This document shows, piece by piece, positions 37,887 through 50,380 of a DNA stretch of 64,000 nucleotides (the stretch's first letter is position 1; the number at the start of each line of letters is the position of its first letter). Made by a program: the position numbers and the translations under genes. Source of the stretch: Polytrichum commune (Eukaryota > Streptophyta > Polytrichopsida > Polytrichales > Polytrichaceae); the NCBI GenBank assembly GCA_950295325.1, contig OX485807.1, positions 19,687,666 to 19,751,665 on the forward strand, given 5' to 3'. The notes below the pieces were generated by a model. It worked only from the letters and a program-made list of their open reading frames with translations. It did not search any database and was not told where the DNA came from.

Positions 37887-37974
37887 CATAACATTGTTAT
37901 GTGGGAATAATAGTAATCCATAATATATTCCTTGATATTTACCACATTATAAATTCCCACATAACATTGTTATG
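37887..37974. repeat. inverted repeat with 22-bp arms
   Basis: Arms at 37887-37908 (CATAACATTGTTATGTGGGA...) and 37953-37974 are reverse complements with one mismatch, separated by 44 AT-rich bases. Each arm also contains a short palindrome (ATAACATTGTTAT). It could be a tiny MITE relic; no clear TSD was found. Confidence 0.7.
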
Positions 37975-38459
37975 AAGGGTTTTTTGTTGTTTCAAGCAAC
38001 ATTGCATGACTGTCATTGTTCTATATATGTTGGTGGTAGGTGTATTAAAGAAGAATTTAGAATTTGATATCCACATGCTTACATGGTGTCAAAATTATTT
38101 GCACAATGTTCAAGGGGGTACATATGCAATATTATGGAAATCTGCAATGATGTATGTGCAAAAATTAAGAGTATCAATATTGGTCATAACACTAACTTAA
38201 CATCCAACTTTTATTCTGTGAGCCCTCATAATAGAATGATCAGATGCTCAAAAAGTTGCATAATGAGAATTAGATTTAATTTTAGCTCCCAGCATCCCAT
38301 TGTTATATTTTGAGGGCCCACTTTGCTGAGTAATGTTATGGTATTGAAGGATATGATACTAGCTAGGTTGAGTATTTATGAATATCCATCCACCTATATA
38401 TTTTTATTGATACTTCGTTTGAACCTAGCCCCACAATATTGGTTTTGAGCCACTACCTT

Positions 38460-41300
38460 GTTATTTGCCATGTCCCCCCACCCCCATGACACCACTAGAA
38501 CCAACCACAATACTATCTTGAAACACAAGGCACCTTAGTACCAACCTCCCGGGCCTATTTACCTTCCTCTCTTCCCACTCACACCCACCCGCCAACATTC
38601 ACATTCAAGAAACCAAGATACATCAGCCAATTGTTCCAAAATATCATATCCTCTACAATAACTCCAATGATGCACTAACTTGCCAATGAAGATAAATTGT
38701 ACCCTTTTACCCCAACTAGAGGAGGTGTTTTAACAAGATCCACAACATAATCTTTCTTTAAAAAATGTCACAAAAATTCCAAACCCCCATCAAATCTCCT
38801 GTACCATCAACCCCTACTCATCCATAACAAACCTTTAGAACCTATTATGCTAATGAACCTATACATGCCCTCGCACAACGCTGACCTACACTTAATCCCC
38901 ACCATCATACGCATACATTCATCATCAAGTCCTCCTCAACCCAATTAATCTTATAAGCATGTGACTTCAATGGGGACATCTTCCTTCAAGGACGTTCCAA
39001 TGACAAGAAAATTAATCTATTAAATCACAAAGACCAAGCATGGGCACATTTCACATCCAACCTAAACTTACAACCCATCTCCACTAACACCCTACTTGGT
39101 CTTATCATGTGTGGACAACAATCCCCAATTGCCCAAACCTTGTACTTTCTCCAACGTAACTTCAACTCCCACCTAAATGTCAAAGACTACTCCTTCCCAA
39201 TTTACCAAACCCTACTAGAATATGCATGGTTGTCACACCCCATTTATGTTGTAATCCTGCCAATTCAATGGCTAAACACCACAAAATATTTACATAAACT
39301 ATACACCTTCCACATCTTCCACATTAGCCAAATCAAGAGCACAAATCAAAAACATATTCTCTCCCCACGAGAATTCAAAACCATATACAAATTGGCCAAT
39401 CCACCCTAAACCAATCTACCCTCTCCGTAATCATCACCCACCATACTAACTGGGAAAACCACCATACACAATTTGACCCACATTGGAGATATCTCACTCA
39501 GTTTAGACCCAACATAATGTTTGTCATTGGAACCACTAGAGAAGCCACTTGTCATTTCCTCTTAGCACCTGGTTTGGAATGACAACTCATTGAATCCACC
39601 TTTTGTCACAACAGACTACCTCGAGATTCTATAATACTCAAATTACAAAAGTACAACCAAATAATAGACAAATAATGCAAACTTGGTTAGCAAATCCAAC
39701 CATTAATTACACTCAAAGTAGGGGTCAGAGGGGCCATTCACATACCCACAATACGATTCCTTACTAACCTCAAACTACCCAAGTCATCCATCTCTACCCT
39801 CATGGGAAAACTACATTATACATCCATACAATATCTAACATACCTTATCATTGATAAACAAGATTGGAGCACAACCAAACCCATGTCCCTCCACCACCTT
39901 GACACTACCAACCCTCTCATCTACAACTCTTGTGGCCCACACACCATCAACACCAACACATAATCACGATAAATTGGACAACCTTGGCATATTTCAAAAA
40001 CCATACGCACGTTTCGGTTGATGAAGCTAATGGTGAGCGACCATGAGTTTCTTAACTAAGGAAAGCCATACCTACCGTACTTCAACGCTAGCAACCTAGA
40101 CGTGCCTCAATCTACTCAAAATCCTTGGTCTCCAAAGTCATAAAATCTACTAACTACTATGTTAGCATAACAATACCATGTGCACCCCCATCAGGCAACA
40201 TCGACCCCCCCAAACACTGATGATGGTTGTAAACCATATCACCATCTTAAGTCCAACTAGAACCAACTCCACGAGCCCCCTTGTAAGCTCCTCATAAATT
40301 GCTAATCGATAAAATCCAGGGGCCAAAGGGCCTTCCTCCACCATTATCACTGAACTCCACGTTGGCACGTCCAGAGGCCCTGCCCAACTAGGCATCCAGC
40401 TAGCCAATTGGGGGGCACACAAGTCAAAGTGAGCCAATGCTAGGCTTTGCGTCCATGGTTGTTGCAAGCCTAATTGCGAGGAAACAACACCATGAAAGAC
40501 TGCAACCAAAATCTCCTCATTCACGAGTTGCAATCATGTTGGCACTCCGTCATTGTCTTCATCCACATCACCTCCTCTAGCCCTTGATGGAATAGCCACC
40601 TCCAAGTCAATCACACCATCCACCTCAATGACCTCTCAAAAGTGCAAGCAAAGTGTGCCCTAGGACTAAAAATTAATGCATGCCCATCTAATTACGTACG
40701 ACATGACACCACTTCTCCCAAAACCCTACCCTACCACATTAACCCAATTAAAACTCCACCCACCACACACAAGCTAACAAAATATCTTGCTAGCACACCA
40801 ACTTCTCACACTCCTTTCACCTTTCTCTCTCATAAACCATAACAAAATGCCAAGATGAACAAATTCCCCTTTATAGGGAAGAGTTCACCTTGTAAAGCTC
40901 AAAATCGGGAACAATGTTTTCCAACATCAACTAGCTTACTGGGCTCACTAGGACATGACCTTGGCCCTTCACATAGGAGAGAGTTAAAACCACCCCCCGT
41001 GAAACGCGCAATGTTAACACGTCCACCCCCCTCCCTCCACAAATTTATATGCACCACCCACCACACCCAACCCCATAAAATTGTAGCCTTACTTCCCCCC
41101 CCCCCCCCCTCCCCCTCTATCATGTTAATCTTATTAAGAAAGTCCAATATTAGTTATAGAGCCCTCCTATCTCTACACGTAGACAATACTTCTAGGAGCA
41201 AACTCAAATGGTTAAACCCATTTGACAAACTCTAAAAAGAACGGGCCTTCAATCATGCCAGCAATAAAAATACCAAAATTTATTTTATTTTATTTATTTA
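38460..41300 (+). mobile_element. LINE retrotransposon remnant, internally deleted, C-rich sense strand
   Basis: The plus strand is C- and A-rich (long ACC/CCA runs) unlike its surroundings. It holds an endonuclease fragment joined to the last part of a reverse transcriptase (38960-39409), then more frames that resemble the following ORF region (for example HIPTIRFLTNLKLPKS at about 39743-39790). The segment 40560-41230 includes QAKCALGLKINACPSNYVRHD and looks like a LINE-type or related Pro/Thr-rich coding remnant, but I am less sure it is the same copy. It ends near an AT-rich tail (TTTATTTTATTTTATTTATT, about 41278-41300). The family matches the minus-strand LINE at 47732-51545. Confidence 0.55.
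38960..39409 (+). pseudogene. LINE endonuclease fragment fused by deletion to reverse transcriptase C-terminal region
   Basis: CDFNGDIFLQGRSNDKK (about 38965-39015) carries the GDFN-type motif of AP-endonuclease domains, with C for the first G. It runs open for about 25 more codons and then, at about 39090-39105, changes into CGQQSPIAQTLYFLQRNF and TTKYLHKLYTFHIFHIS, which match the thumb/connection region after the RT core. The frame stays open across the junction, ending at 39409. The fingers and palm with the catalytic YxDD are missing. The simplest reading is an internal deletion of the whole RT core. Confidence 0.5.
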
Positions 41301-41526
41301 ATTGTCATGTCCATGTGGCCCATAGAATGTGTTATTGTCCATGCCATAGACATGAGTTACTAGAATTTGAAAGTGTCTAGTAGAGTGCCAAGATTGGAGT
41401 CCAGCTACGTTTCTATTTGCAAATTGCAACCATTGTATTTTGTGACAAGCAATATTTGGAGAACCCTTCACTGTGAAGGGTGAAAACTTTGCAAAGCACA
41501 TTATTATAAAGTGCCCCCCCCCCCCC
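41095..41526 (+). repeat. two long C tracts (C15 and C13)
   Basis: C15 at 41095-41109 and C13 at 41514-41526. No gene lies between them. Confidence 0.95.
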
Positions 41527-43046
41527 GAAAAAAAAATGACGGCCAAAATGACATTTGACAAGTGTTGAAGACTTCAATATTGAAGACCCCTAGTTTCTTG
41601 GGGTCGGACTCTAATGAAAATTCACCCTTATTTTCATACCCATGCATTGGCAGAATAATCCAAGCGGCCGCCACTTGGTAAGCCCCATTATGTGCCATCT
41701 TGCATATATATACCATGCAAAGTTGAATACTTTAAACCTAATTTTGGATACTTATTGCCTAGGGTAGCCGCAAGCAAATGAGGACTTGGCATGAGGGCAG
41801 CCCTAGGGTCACCAAATACCCACGGAGATTCATCATGTGTACCTTGTTTCCGTCTTCATGTACTAACACCAAAATGGGACTCTCATCTTCAAACACATAG
41901 ATCTTCTTCAATTTATTATTTATTTATTCATTATTCTATTTTTTGACGCGCAGCTATTGACTCAATTGTCTATCATCTCAAAAGATTCGGTCACAAAAGT
42001 TTCTTCAACGCTTATCTTCTATGCCTCACAAACAAACTATCCACAACTCATACTACATTGTGACATGTCTTCCGTTTCAAGAACATATAGTATTTGTGAT
42101 GTCAACTTTTTCATCAAAACAATCAGATGTATGTCTATGCATGTGTGTGTGTGTTGTTTAACATCATTTGGGAGTCTTTTTATTTGTGTCAGTTCTCAAA
42201 CGATCCGTGGAAACATAAGTCTTATAACACATTGTAGAGTGCACAATAACCCTCGTGATGTGGCGATTACTCCATCACATCCATCTATGTTTTCATAATC
42301 ACCACGAATTATTTTTGATATATTGGAATTACTACCAATACACACGTGTATGATACTACGGAGTGCAAGATGTTGCCACTTGTATGGAATACGTGGTATG
42401 CCCGGAACAAAAATATCTTAAATGTGTTTCGACCTTCGTAAGGAACTATATAGGTGTGCCTAAAAGGGTCCAATGTTGGAGCGGCTATTGAGCACTGACT
42501 TTTAAGCTACATCCTAGATCACGAGCCGTTATGTGTATGGTAATCCCTAGAATGATATTAAATTTTGTTTATTTTGGGAGTCCGATATTAATTGAACAAT
42601 CATGCACCCAACAAGTGGGTGTTTGAATAAGACGTGTCTACCTTAGCTTAGATCTCCCTTCATCCACCCATCCATCAATGGATGAAGCCCAAACCCCCAC
42701 CTCCTACTACTAGTATAGTGAGGTGGCAAGTTGGATGATTGATTGATTGAACAAGGCTACCACCTTGCAATGGTTGTAAGATGAGAGTGAATCTTTGGGA
42801 ATATGTGGAAGGTGCTCCGTGCGGGTGCTTCCGCGAGTGCCCGGGGTTGTTGATAAGTATTAAAGTTGCTCTCTTCTCATGCTTGGAAAATTCTTCATTG
42901 TAGATGTACATGAATCTAATCTTAGTCAAAAAGTGGACCACATTATTGATTCCTTCTTTCCGCGTGGTTGAAGCCCCCTTGCTTTCCATTAGAATCATAT
43001 GACACCAAAATTTTCTCCGTAATAAAATAAAGGAACGCAAAAACAC
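41527..43046. other. no recognised gene
   Basis: A 123-codon minus frame at 42675-43046 (including VHFLTKIRFMYIYNEEF and LILINNPGHSRKHPHG) reads like protein but matches no family I know. It ends where the MITE at 43049 begins, so it may be an older coding remnant cut by that insertion. The rest is AT-rich without features. Confidence 0.35.
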
Positions 43047-43048
43047 TA

Positions 43049-43367
43049 CACTAAGTAGGATACTCAGTGGTTGATTATATTTAGTGTTGTTACCACCCTA
43101 CCCTGCTCAACATTAATTTTCAATTCCTTGACAGTTAGTGTTAAACATAAACGTGCCGCTACCTTCCCTAATGTCACCTCCCTTATTATATATTTTTATT
43201 TCATATCGTTACTAACACTAAATTCAAACATGTAACTTCCACATATTACCATAGGTGATATTTAGTGTTTGAGTTTACAGTTAATGTTACTTGCTTTCAT
43301 AGGGTTAGTGATATTTAGTGTATGCGTTTGTATTTAGCGTATCAAACACTACTTATCCTATTTAGTG
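43049..43367. mobile_element. TA-flanked TIR element (MITE), 319 bp
   Basis: CACTAAGTAGGATACTCAGT at 43049 pairs with the reverse complement CACTAAATAGGATAAGTAGT from 43367, continuing to GTTTGAT. TA flanks both ends (43047-43048, 43368-43369). The interior repeats GATATTTAGTGT twice (about 43257, 43309). A CACTA element would have a 3-bp TSD, which is not seen here, so a Tc1/mariner-like origin is inferred. Confidence 0.75.
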
Positions 43368-43661
43368 TACTTAGAGCTTGAATAAATAAATAAATGCATT
43401 CGGTCACTAGAGAGTACCTCCATGTGTTGTATGGATTGCTCTCCTTGGTGGTAAAATGACAACCAAGTTCTCCATATAAATTGGTGGTTAGAGAATATTC
43501 CTAAGGTTCACTTGCTAAAGCTCGCGATGCATATTTCGCTAAGCTATATAAACAGCTTTTACCCTCGTCCTTTCCAACATGAACAAGGAGACACGGTTGG
43601 AGCATAAATTCTAGACCATGTTTTGGAAGAAATCAAGGTTTAACCTTCAAACATCAACTAA

Positions 43662-44162
43662 GGGCCACTTCGCACATGAGACCGAGAGCCCGTGACCTTT
43701 ACACTTCAAGCACTCTCATTGGTGGAAAAGGCGGGGCCGGTCCAAGTTTGCTTCACACTACGCTTGAGGGACCAATGGAGTATGTGAGTGCACGATGGAT
43801 GTAAAGTGTACATGGATTCCTACATGGCATTGAATGGATCATGTTTCATGGTCACTTGGACTATTTTCAAAAATCACTTTCTTGGAGGTAGGCCTAACAC
43901 AAAACCGGGAGACCATGGCACTCTGAATGCTCACAACTATTGGTTTATTCTATTTTATCATGCATGAGGGCGTGCATGAATAGAAATTCATTGAAATAAC
44001 ATTTGGTTGAGGAACTGGTCACATATGACTTCACACTACACTTGAGGGTCCGTGATCACACTACATTGATTTTGGAGGTGCGTTGGAACGGCCTTTGGAC
44101 ACTTTCTTTTGGGCTCTCACAATTTCATGGTAACGGCTCTTGGCTCGTGTGTGAAGTGGCCC
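43662..44162. mobile_element. Tourist-like (PIF/Harbinger) MITE, 501 bp
   Basis: Inverted termini of about 35 bp: GGGCCACTTCGCACATGAGA at 43662 and the reverse complement GGGCCACTTCACACACGAGC from 44162. The perfect 3-bp TSD TAA lies at 43659-43661 and 44163-44165. The GGGCCRCTT end and TAA target are shared with the full-length Harbinger element at 7995-11403. The interior repeats GACTTCACACTACACTTGAGGG-like sequence (about 43751 and 44029) and has no transposase. Confidence 0.85.
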
Positions 44163-44700
44163 TAAGTCCTGTCGGGGCTTCAGAGAGTATAAAAATGAAA
44201 TAATCTTACTGATAACTACTTCTTTTTTCTTTTTCTTTTTTATCATTTCTTTAAAGAAATGACACATCTTAGGATATTTCTATTCCTTCAAGAAGGTTCT
44301 CCAATTCAGGAAAAACACATTGGAATTAGGGTGTAGATACAATGAAATATATCATGCAATTCAAAATATAATTATATGCAGAGACTAAAATTCTGGGTCA
44401 TCAATGCTTCGAATCAATGTAAGACCATATTGAGACCATATTGGCTAAATGGCGTCCCAACCAGTGCACATGTAGGCACCATCCGCAACCTACAAGCATG
44501 CGTAAACAAAGACCACCAAAAGAAGAAGAAAATTAGACTAGCCCGATCCAAATTTATGTACGCAGATAAATGGGTATACAATGACTAAATTAACCACAAA
44601 TTCCCCAACCACTTTCAGAAGTGCCCAAAATCTCAAACGCCCAAATCACACAAACACTAATTAGTTATTGAACATTTCAAACTATGTTGCATGTCGGCTA

Positions 44701-44884
44701 CACTAAGTATGATGTTTAGTGTCATATGGTATTTTATGTCACTATGGTAACTTTTTGGATGACACTTCTTATGAATAAGTGAACAAGTATTGTCATGGAT
44801 GATGGATGAGTTCCTACACCGTGGTTTACAATTAGTATTGAGCAAGACACTTAGAATAGGTGACACTAAATATCATATTTAGTG
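44701..44884. mobile_element. TA-flanked TIR element (MITE), 184 bp
   Basis: CACTAAGTATGATGTTTAGT at 44701 pairs with the reverse complement CACTAAATATGATATTTAGT from 44884; the 24-bp arms differ at two positions. TA flanks both ends (44699-44700, 44885-44886). Same terminal consensus as 43049-43367. Confidence 0.8.
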
Positions 44885-44886
44885 TA

Positions 44887-47731
44887 GTTTTTGGGCCTTT
44901 GGGTACAAATTCATAAAGTAGGTCCTTGCTATGGCTGGTTTGTGACTTTTTGCTATCATATTCTTATACGTTCTTTAATGGCATGTCAAGATGAAAACTT
45001 TTAGATATGAACCTTATGGATATAATCTTAAAGTGGTTTGTAATGAGCATATTGAGCATTTAGAGTCTTTCATCTTGGGTCATCTCAATTTTCAAAAAAC
45101 TAGGAACCCTATGGTCAATAAAGGGAATTCCAGATTGATCTAGAGTTATGTTTGATAACCATGTCTTTCTCTCTTTTTCTTTTTCTTTTTTTAGCTTACC
45201 CTTCATATCTTCTTCTCCTTTAATATTTCATTTAATTGTTTTTATAATTATTTTTTCACCCTTAAATTCCATGAAAAAAATCCCTCCTTTCATCAATTAC
45301 TTCGCTTAAAAAGTCAAAACAAATTAAATTTCACGTGGAATCACACTATGTTGTGGATGCATGGCATGAGATTTTTCTTTAACAACACTCTACATACATC
45401 TATAGGTCACCCTTGACCTCTTACTTCTTCACCCCTGAGGGTTCAAAAGGCTCATTATGGGCCTCAAGAAGCCATACATAGGTGATTAAGGTAACATATA
45501 GTTATTTAAAGCTTAAAATGATAAATGTGATTCCAATTAATACTCACTCATTTAGTTTAATTGCATTATTTAAACCAAAGCATACACATATGTGGAGACT
45601 AATATTAGGTGATTTGGGATCATATAGACAATCTACATTTGGATACAACCTCAAATATCTTATTGTCATTGTTTCATATACACCCTAACCTCCTTACTAT
45701 TGCCCTCCTTAATCTCACTCTCTCTTATATCCCAAAACCCTAGGGAACAAATGTTCTCACTCCAAATATCTCTCTTTGTTATCACATTGCCCTCCCATAA
45801 ACCACGGGTTCTGACACCAAAGAATTCAAACCACATACTTGCACGTATCACATTGTCATCATTGTAATTATTGTCATTATTGCAATGTTGACATTGTGTT
45901 ATTCCATAATGTCACATGCTTCACTAATTATTTATTATCAGGCATCCATGTTAACACTACACACCTCCTTAATATCATGTGCACTTTGGTTTCCAAAAGT
46001 GTGATATTATGGATGTTAGAGTGTAATTGTATTTTCACTTCTTGTGTTAAATATTGTATCAGACCTCAAGGTGTCACACACATGTTTTCTAATTACTTAA
46101 TGCCATGTCTAGTTGTTGATGTCAAATTGAACCCCTCTAAAATGGGTTGTTTTCTCAATTGCAATCTTCCAATTGGACCAATACATGCATAAAATAAAAC
46201 AAATAGAGAGGTTGGTACTCACACAAATGACCCAAATACAAATACAAACTACCTATATTTGATCATTGTAACTAGGTTTTAAGTAAATCTAGACATATGC
46301 ATGAATGAGGCATGAATTATGGACATCATGAAATTTTATATGTGCACTTCTACATGCGGACCATATGATAGAGCAAACAAAGATCTTCTTAGACACATTC
46401 TAGTTACATGCACACTATGTTATTTATAAAACAAACACACATTTTGAGTGATTCTTTGACCACATTGCTTCTTGAAGTATGTTCAATAAGGATTTCCATC
46501 ATGTTTGTCTAGTTTAATAAATGATAAGGGCCTCTACATGGTAGATACTAGAGACATGGTAACTAATGCATGAAAAGCTCATATAAATATTTTATTCATT
46601 ATAAAAGTAAGGATTCTCATGCTCATCAAATGATCATACAGGTTCCCCCAATTATGTTGACCGTTAAGCCTAGAATGCTTAGCATATTTTGAGAATGCAA
46701 TCCAATCTCTTTTAAACACATGTCTTTCTGGTATCCATTTTGGAGACACATGAGACCACAAACACACTCAAATATAGGTGTCAAATTAAGAGAAAAGCAA
46801 CTGGATTAAGCACATCTACCCTAATTGAGTATTTCATATCCTACGAGAAGTGGGTGCAAAGAGAAAGAAGTGTCCGTTTTAGACCTACCTAACATATAGT
46901 GCAAATTGCCACCTTTAAGTACTAGGACGTAAAAGCATGGCATGTAAGCTTATAGTTGCTCGGGGACCCATCGTGTGGAGGGGTCGTTGCAAAATTGAGC
47001 CCACCAATGGGTGAAGACAAAGTGGACACGGATTCCCCAAGAAAACGTATTGTGGGACCACAAAAGCCGAGAACCGCACCATGGTGATGGGGTCCACTTT
47101 GTCATTCTTGTTATATGGATTTGTGCCACAAGCGAACTACTATCTCACAAGCACATGCACGTGCCATGAGAGTTGTAACGTTGTAATTTAGTTGAATGTG
47201 GATAGAACTCCTTTTCAAGCAATTGAAGGCGGTTTAGAGTCTAAGGATTTGTTTTGTAAGTAATTGCACCTATACTGGACACTCTGGCGAGTTGGGGTAA
47301 TAAATTAAATAAAAAGAACGTCAATGTTTGTTGTGTTACACTGACGTGAATGGGAGCATGTTCTTTCTCTACATTGATCATGTTTTACCAAGCTACAAGG
47401 TAAGATTACTTCTTTCCTTTTGGGAGGTGGGTTTCCATGGATTAAGCCATTACTAAATCTAATTTAAATGAGAGAGGGGACGGTTTTCCTGGGGGTGGGT
47501 AATTTTGAGGTGTTCAAATCCTTTATTTGAGTGTTCATGTATGGCCCTTCTTACTCCCACGGTGATGGTGATGAGGGAGTTGACTTTCCACCCATATAGT
47601 CTAAGTTTTGTATGAGGGGGTTGTATAATTTGTTGTATTTTCTCTTGGTTGCTATTGTGGGACATTTGTGATAATAGTAAGTATTTTCAATGAATTGATT
47701 ATTGAGGATAGTAGTGGGGTAGTTGGTGGTG
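44887..47731. other. 2.8 kb without a recognised gene
   Basis: AT-rich; the frames at 45839-46192 plus and 46579-46767 minus have no recognisable motif. Nothing else supported. Confidence 0.4.
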
Positions 47732-47992
47732 GATAGATAGATAAAAAGATAGATAAAAACTCCGGTCCTCTTTCGAGGCCGGCGTGAATAGAGTGTATGT
47801 TCGTCTTGTCCATGGGCCAGTACCCACCGGGCAAAGGAACATTGGTACATGACTACTCTCCCCTTTTGAGGATAGACACTTTAGTAACCTGAAAACATAT
47901 AAATGTAGCCCAATCGTTCTTGTAGCATGTGGCTGTCTGTGTGTTACTAGTATAAGTTGTGTTATGTTTTTATTAGTGAACACCAAATCATG

Positions 47993-48194
47993 GGTCCTCG
48001 GTTGGTTGAGGGACGATGGTTGTGGTGCATTTTAGGCGGTCCGGGTTCGATTCCCGTTGAGTCTGTTGAGCGTTTAGTGTGCACTCCTATGACTTGGTGC
48101 TGCTAGTGTGTCATAAGCAGGAAAAATTGTGCTTACCGACCGGTTGCTGCCCGCCTTCCTGAGCTATTGTTGTAATTATATTGAAAAAATAAAG
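47993..48194 (+). mobile_element. tRNA-derived SINE
   Basis: A Pol III promoter pair is visible: A-box-like TGGTTGAGGGA at 48003-48013 (10 of 11 to TRGYNNANNGG) and a perfect B box GGTTCGATTCC at 48044-48054, spaced 30 bases as in tRNA genes. About 130 bases of unrelated body follow, ending in GAAAAAATAAAG. There is no acceptor stem or second half of a tRNA, so it is not a tRNA gene. It lies inside the 3' region of the minus-strand LINE. A convincing TSD was not found. Confidence 0.6.
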
Positions 48195-48524
48195 GTCTAA
48201 TTTATGGCCCTACCTTTTATTCTGTTGGGATGGCTTGGTTATTTTCGATTCTTCTTTTGTGTAGTAGGATTGAACTGGCATATTGTATGGAAATAGTGTT
48301 TATTTCTTTAAATGCGTGTTTGATAGAGGTTTCGGATAGTTTAAATGTTTGTTCAAGTTGTTTCATTGATGGGGCGTGTGTGGTGCCTCTGGCTCCAGCT
48401 GTGATGAAGTTGGCGGTGGACTATTATTTGGAGCACCCAATGCGCATAGGATGTCAAGCCTCAGTCTGGCCACTACGTGCATGGGACAGGTTGTATGCCT
48501 ATTTGAGTAACCACTCGAAAACCA

Positions 48525-50380
48525 TTATTGCTTGGGGTCTAGCATTATGGGATTTACATTGACCAAGGTGTAGAATTGGATGTGTTTGTTGGATTGTAGC
48601 ATGTGAACTACTTGATGGACATCATTGTTGTGTCGCACTAGGTGTGGCCATGAATCGATTGCATCGGTTAGGCATAATGTGCAGTTTGGGATGGGGTGGG
48701 TGATTGGCCTAAAGATGTTTTTACAGTGATTGCATATATATTGGGCATAGCAGAGCTTTAGTGTTCGTGTTATTTGCGCGCCTAAGATGCCTTTGGTCGT
48801 CCAAAAGTGGTTGGACATTTTGTGGTTTATTTCATCGTTGGATATCCTTTTGTCCACGTATAGGAATTTGAATTTGGCTATTGCTAGTTATTTTGCTAGT
48901 CTTGGGGTGGTAATTGTGTGGTACTTAGAGCGAGTAGTTATAGTGTAGATTTCTACTTGGAGTACGTTTTGTGGGTTGGGGGGTCTCTCAATAATGCAAA
49001 GTTCGTTAGCAAGGCTATAGACGCCTAAACCAACTATGTTGCCTATTCTATTCTTATTCGGTGGCATGAATGAGCCATTTGTGTATATGAATTGTTATGG
49101 GTTGCATTTAAGTGAGCAATATGTATATAAAGTGTTGAGTAAGGGAGGTGTGGGGCTTTTGAAGGTATGATTGGTGGTGTTTGGGGTTATGTGCCATGGT
49201 TTTGAGAAGTTGACCTTGTATTGTATAGATGCGTTTTGTATATGGTTGGTTGTTATGTTAAGTGGACATCATATAATTCAAATATGTTTGGTGCTAATGA
49301 TTGTGTGAATGCCCTCATTTTTTATATGGGGGTGGGTTCTTTGTGGTTGAGAATTGCTATAGTTGTAGTGTTGTGACTTGCCTTGGCTACCATTTGCGCC
49401 CAAAAAATGGCTCCCATGGTAGAGTTTAGGTAGGGTGGGCTAGTCCAACTTTGCTCCATTTTGATGATTTGGTGAGGCCAGATGATCTAGAGGATTATGC
49501 CGTGGTTATCTGGGGAGGTGTATGTATTGCACGAGTCATATGAGGGATGCAAGTGGTGAGGAGTAGTAGGCATGTGTGATCCTAAAGGCATTTTTGGTGC
49601 GTTTAAATGTGTGGTCGTTAATATGGAAGTTATTTGTTGGGAGCTTTTCTCTGGGGAGGATTGTTACGTGTCTTTGAAGTAGGCATAGGATTTTTGTGGC
49701 AAGATCTCGTGGTGAGAGTTGTAGGAAATTGGTCATGTGGTGCGTGATGTTATGGTCAAATGAGTTGGATTCCATATGTATGGTGTTTGCATGGTGTTCA
49801 AGGTAATGCCTTTGTTCAAGTTACATTCTTTGATGGAGAGGGTTAGGTCTGGAGCATTTATTGGTGGGTGGATGAATCTTCAATCTATCGATTGTGTGAA
49901 GTTGATGCATGAATCATGTGCGCCCAATGTTTTTTCCCCTTGTGCTTGTTTTGTATGAACATGTTACTAAAAGTAGATTGTGGTATACAAACTGTTTGAG
50001 TGGAGGAGTTGTGATTCAACTACCCATTTAATGGCGGTGGATGTTGGTATGGTCCAATGGGATAGGTAATATTCTCTAATGTTTGTGCCCTCATTTCTTT
50101 TTGGGGGGTTGTCATTTAGTAGCAGTGATGGCTTGTATGTGTTTCCTAGTGGTGATGTGATTCTAGATGTGGCTATAATTGTTGGTATGTGCTTGTTCAC
50201 ATATGGTAGTAGTGACCGGGGGTAGAGTTGGTGCTCAGTTGGTGGGACTAATATTTGGGTTGTTAGAGGGCTTCTTTGATGATTTTTGGAGAGGGTTTCT
50301 ATTTCTTTATGTTCTTCAAGGGATAGTATGGCTTTTGTGGTGGGGGTCTGAATTTGTTTTATAGAAGTAATGCTATACAT
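48525..50380 (-). pseudogene. LINE ORF2 C-terminal region with Cys/His motif
   Basis: Broken frames in one order: 49967-50380 (TNIREYYLSHWTIPTSTAIK), 49536-49775 (AFRITHAYYSSPLASLI), and 48525-48857, which holds SNHFWTTKGILGAQITRTLK, QYICNHCKNIF and CTLCLTDAIDSWPHL...H. The C-x2-C-x9-H arrangement resembles the zinc motif at the end of plant LINE ORF2 proteins, where it is thought to bind RNA or DNA. Stops and frame changes separate the pieces. Confidence 0.5.

Noticed and set aside
40162-40533. 123-codon minus-strand ORF
   Set aside because: It is hydrophobic and without motif, opposite a C-rich LINE-like sense strand; likely a shadow.
43049-43367. Classical CACTA element
   Set aside because: The ends begin CACTA, but the flanking 3-bp sequences differ while TA is present on both sides.
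48003-48054. Possible tRNA gene
   Set aside because: A and B boxes are present, but no acceptor stem, anticodon arm or 3' half of a tRNA can be drawn; a SINE fits better.
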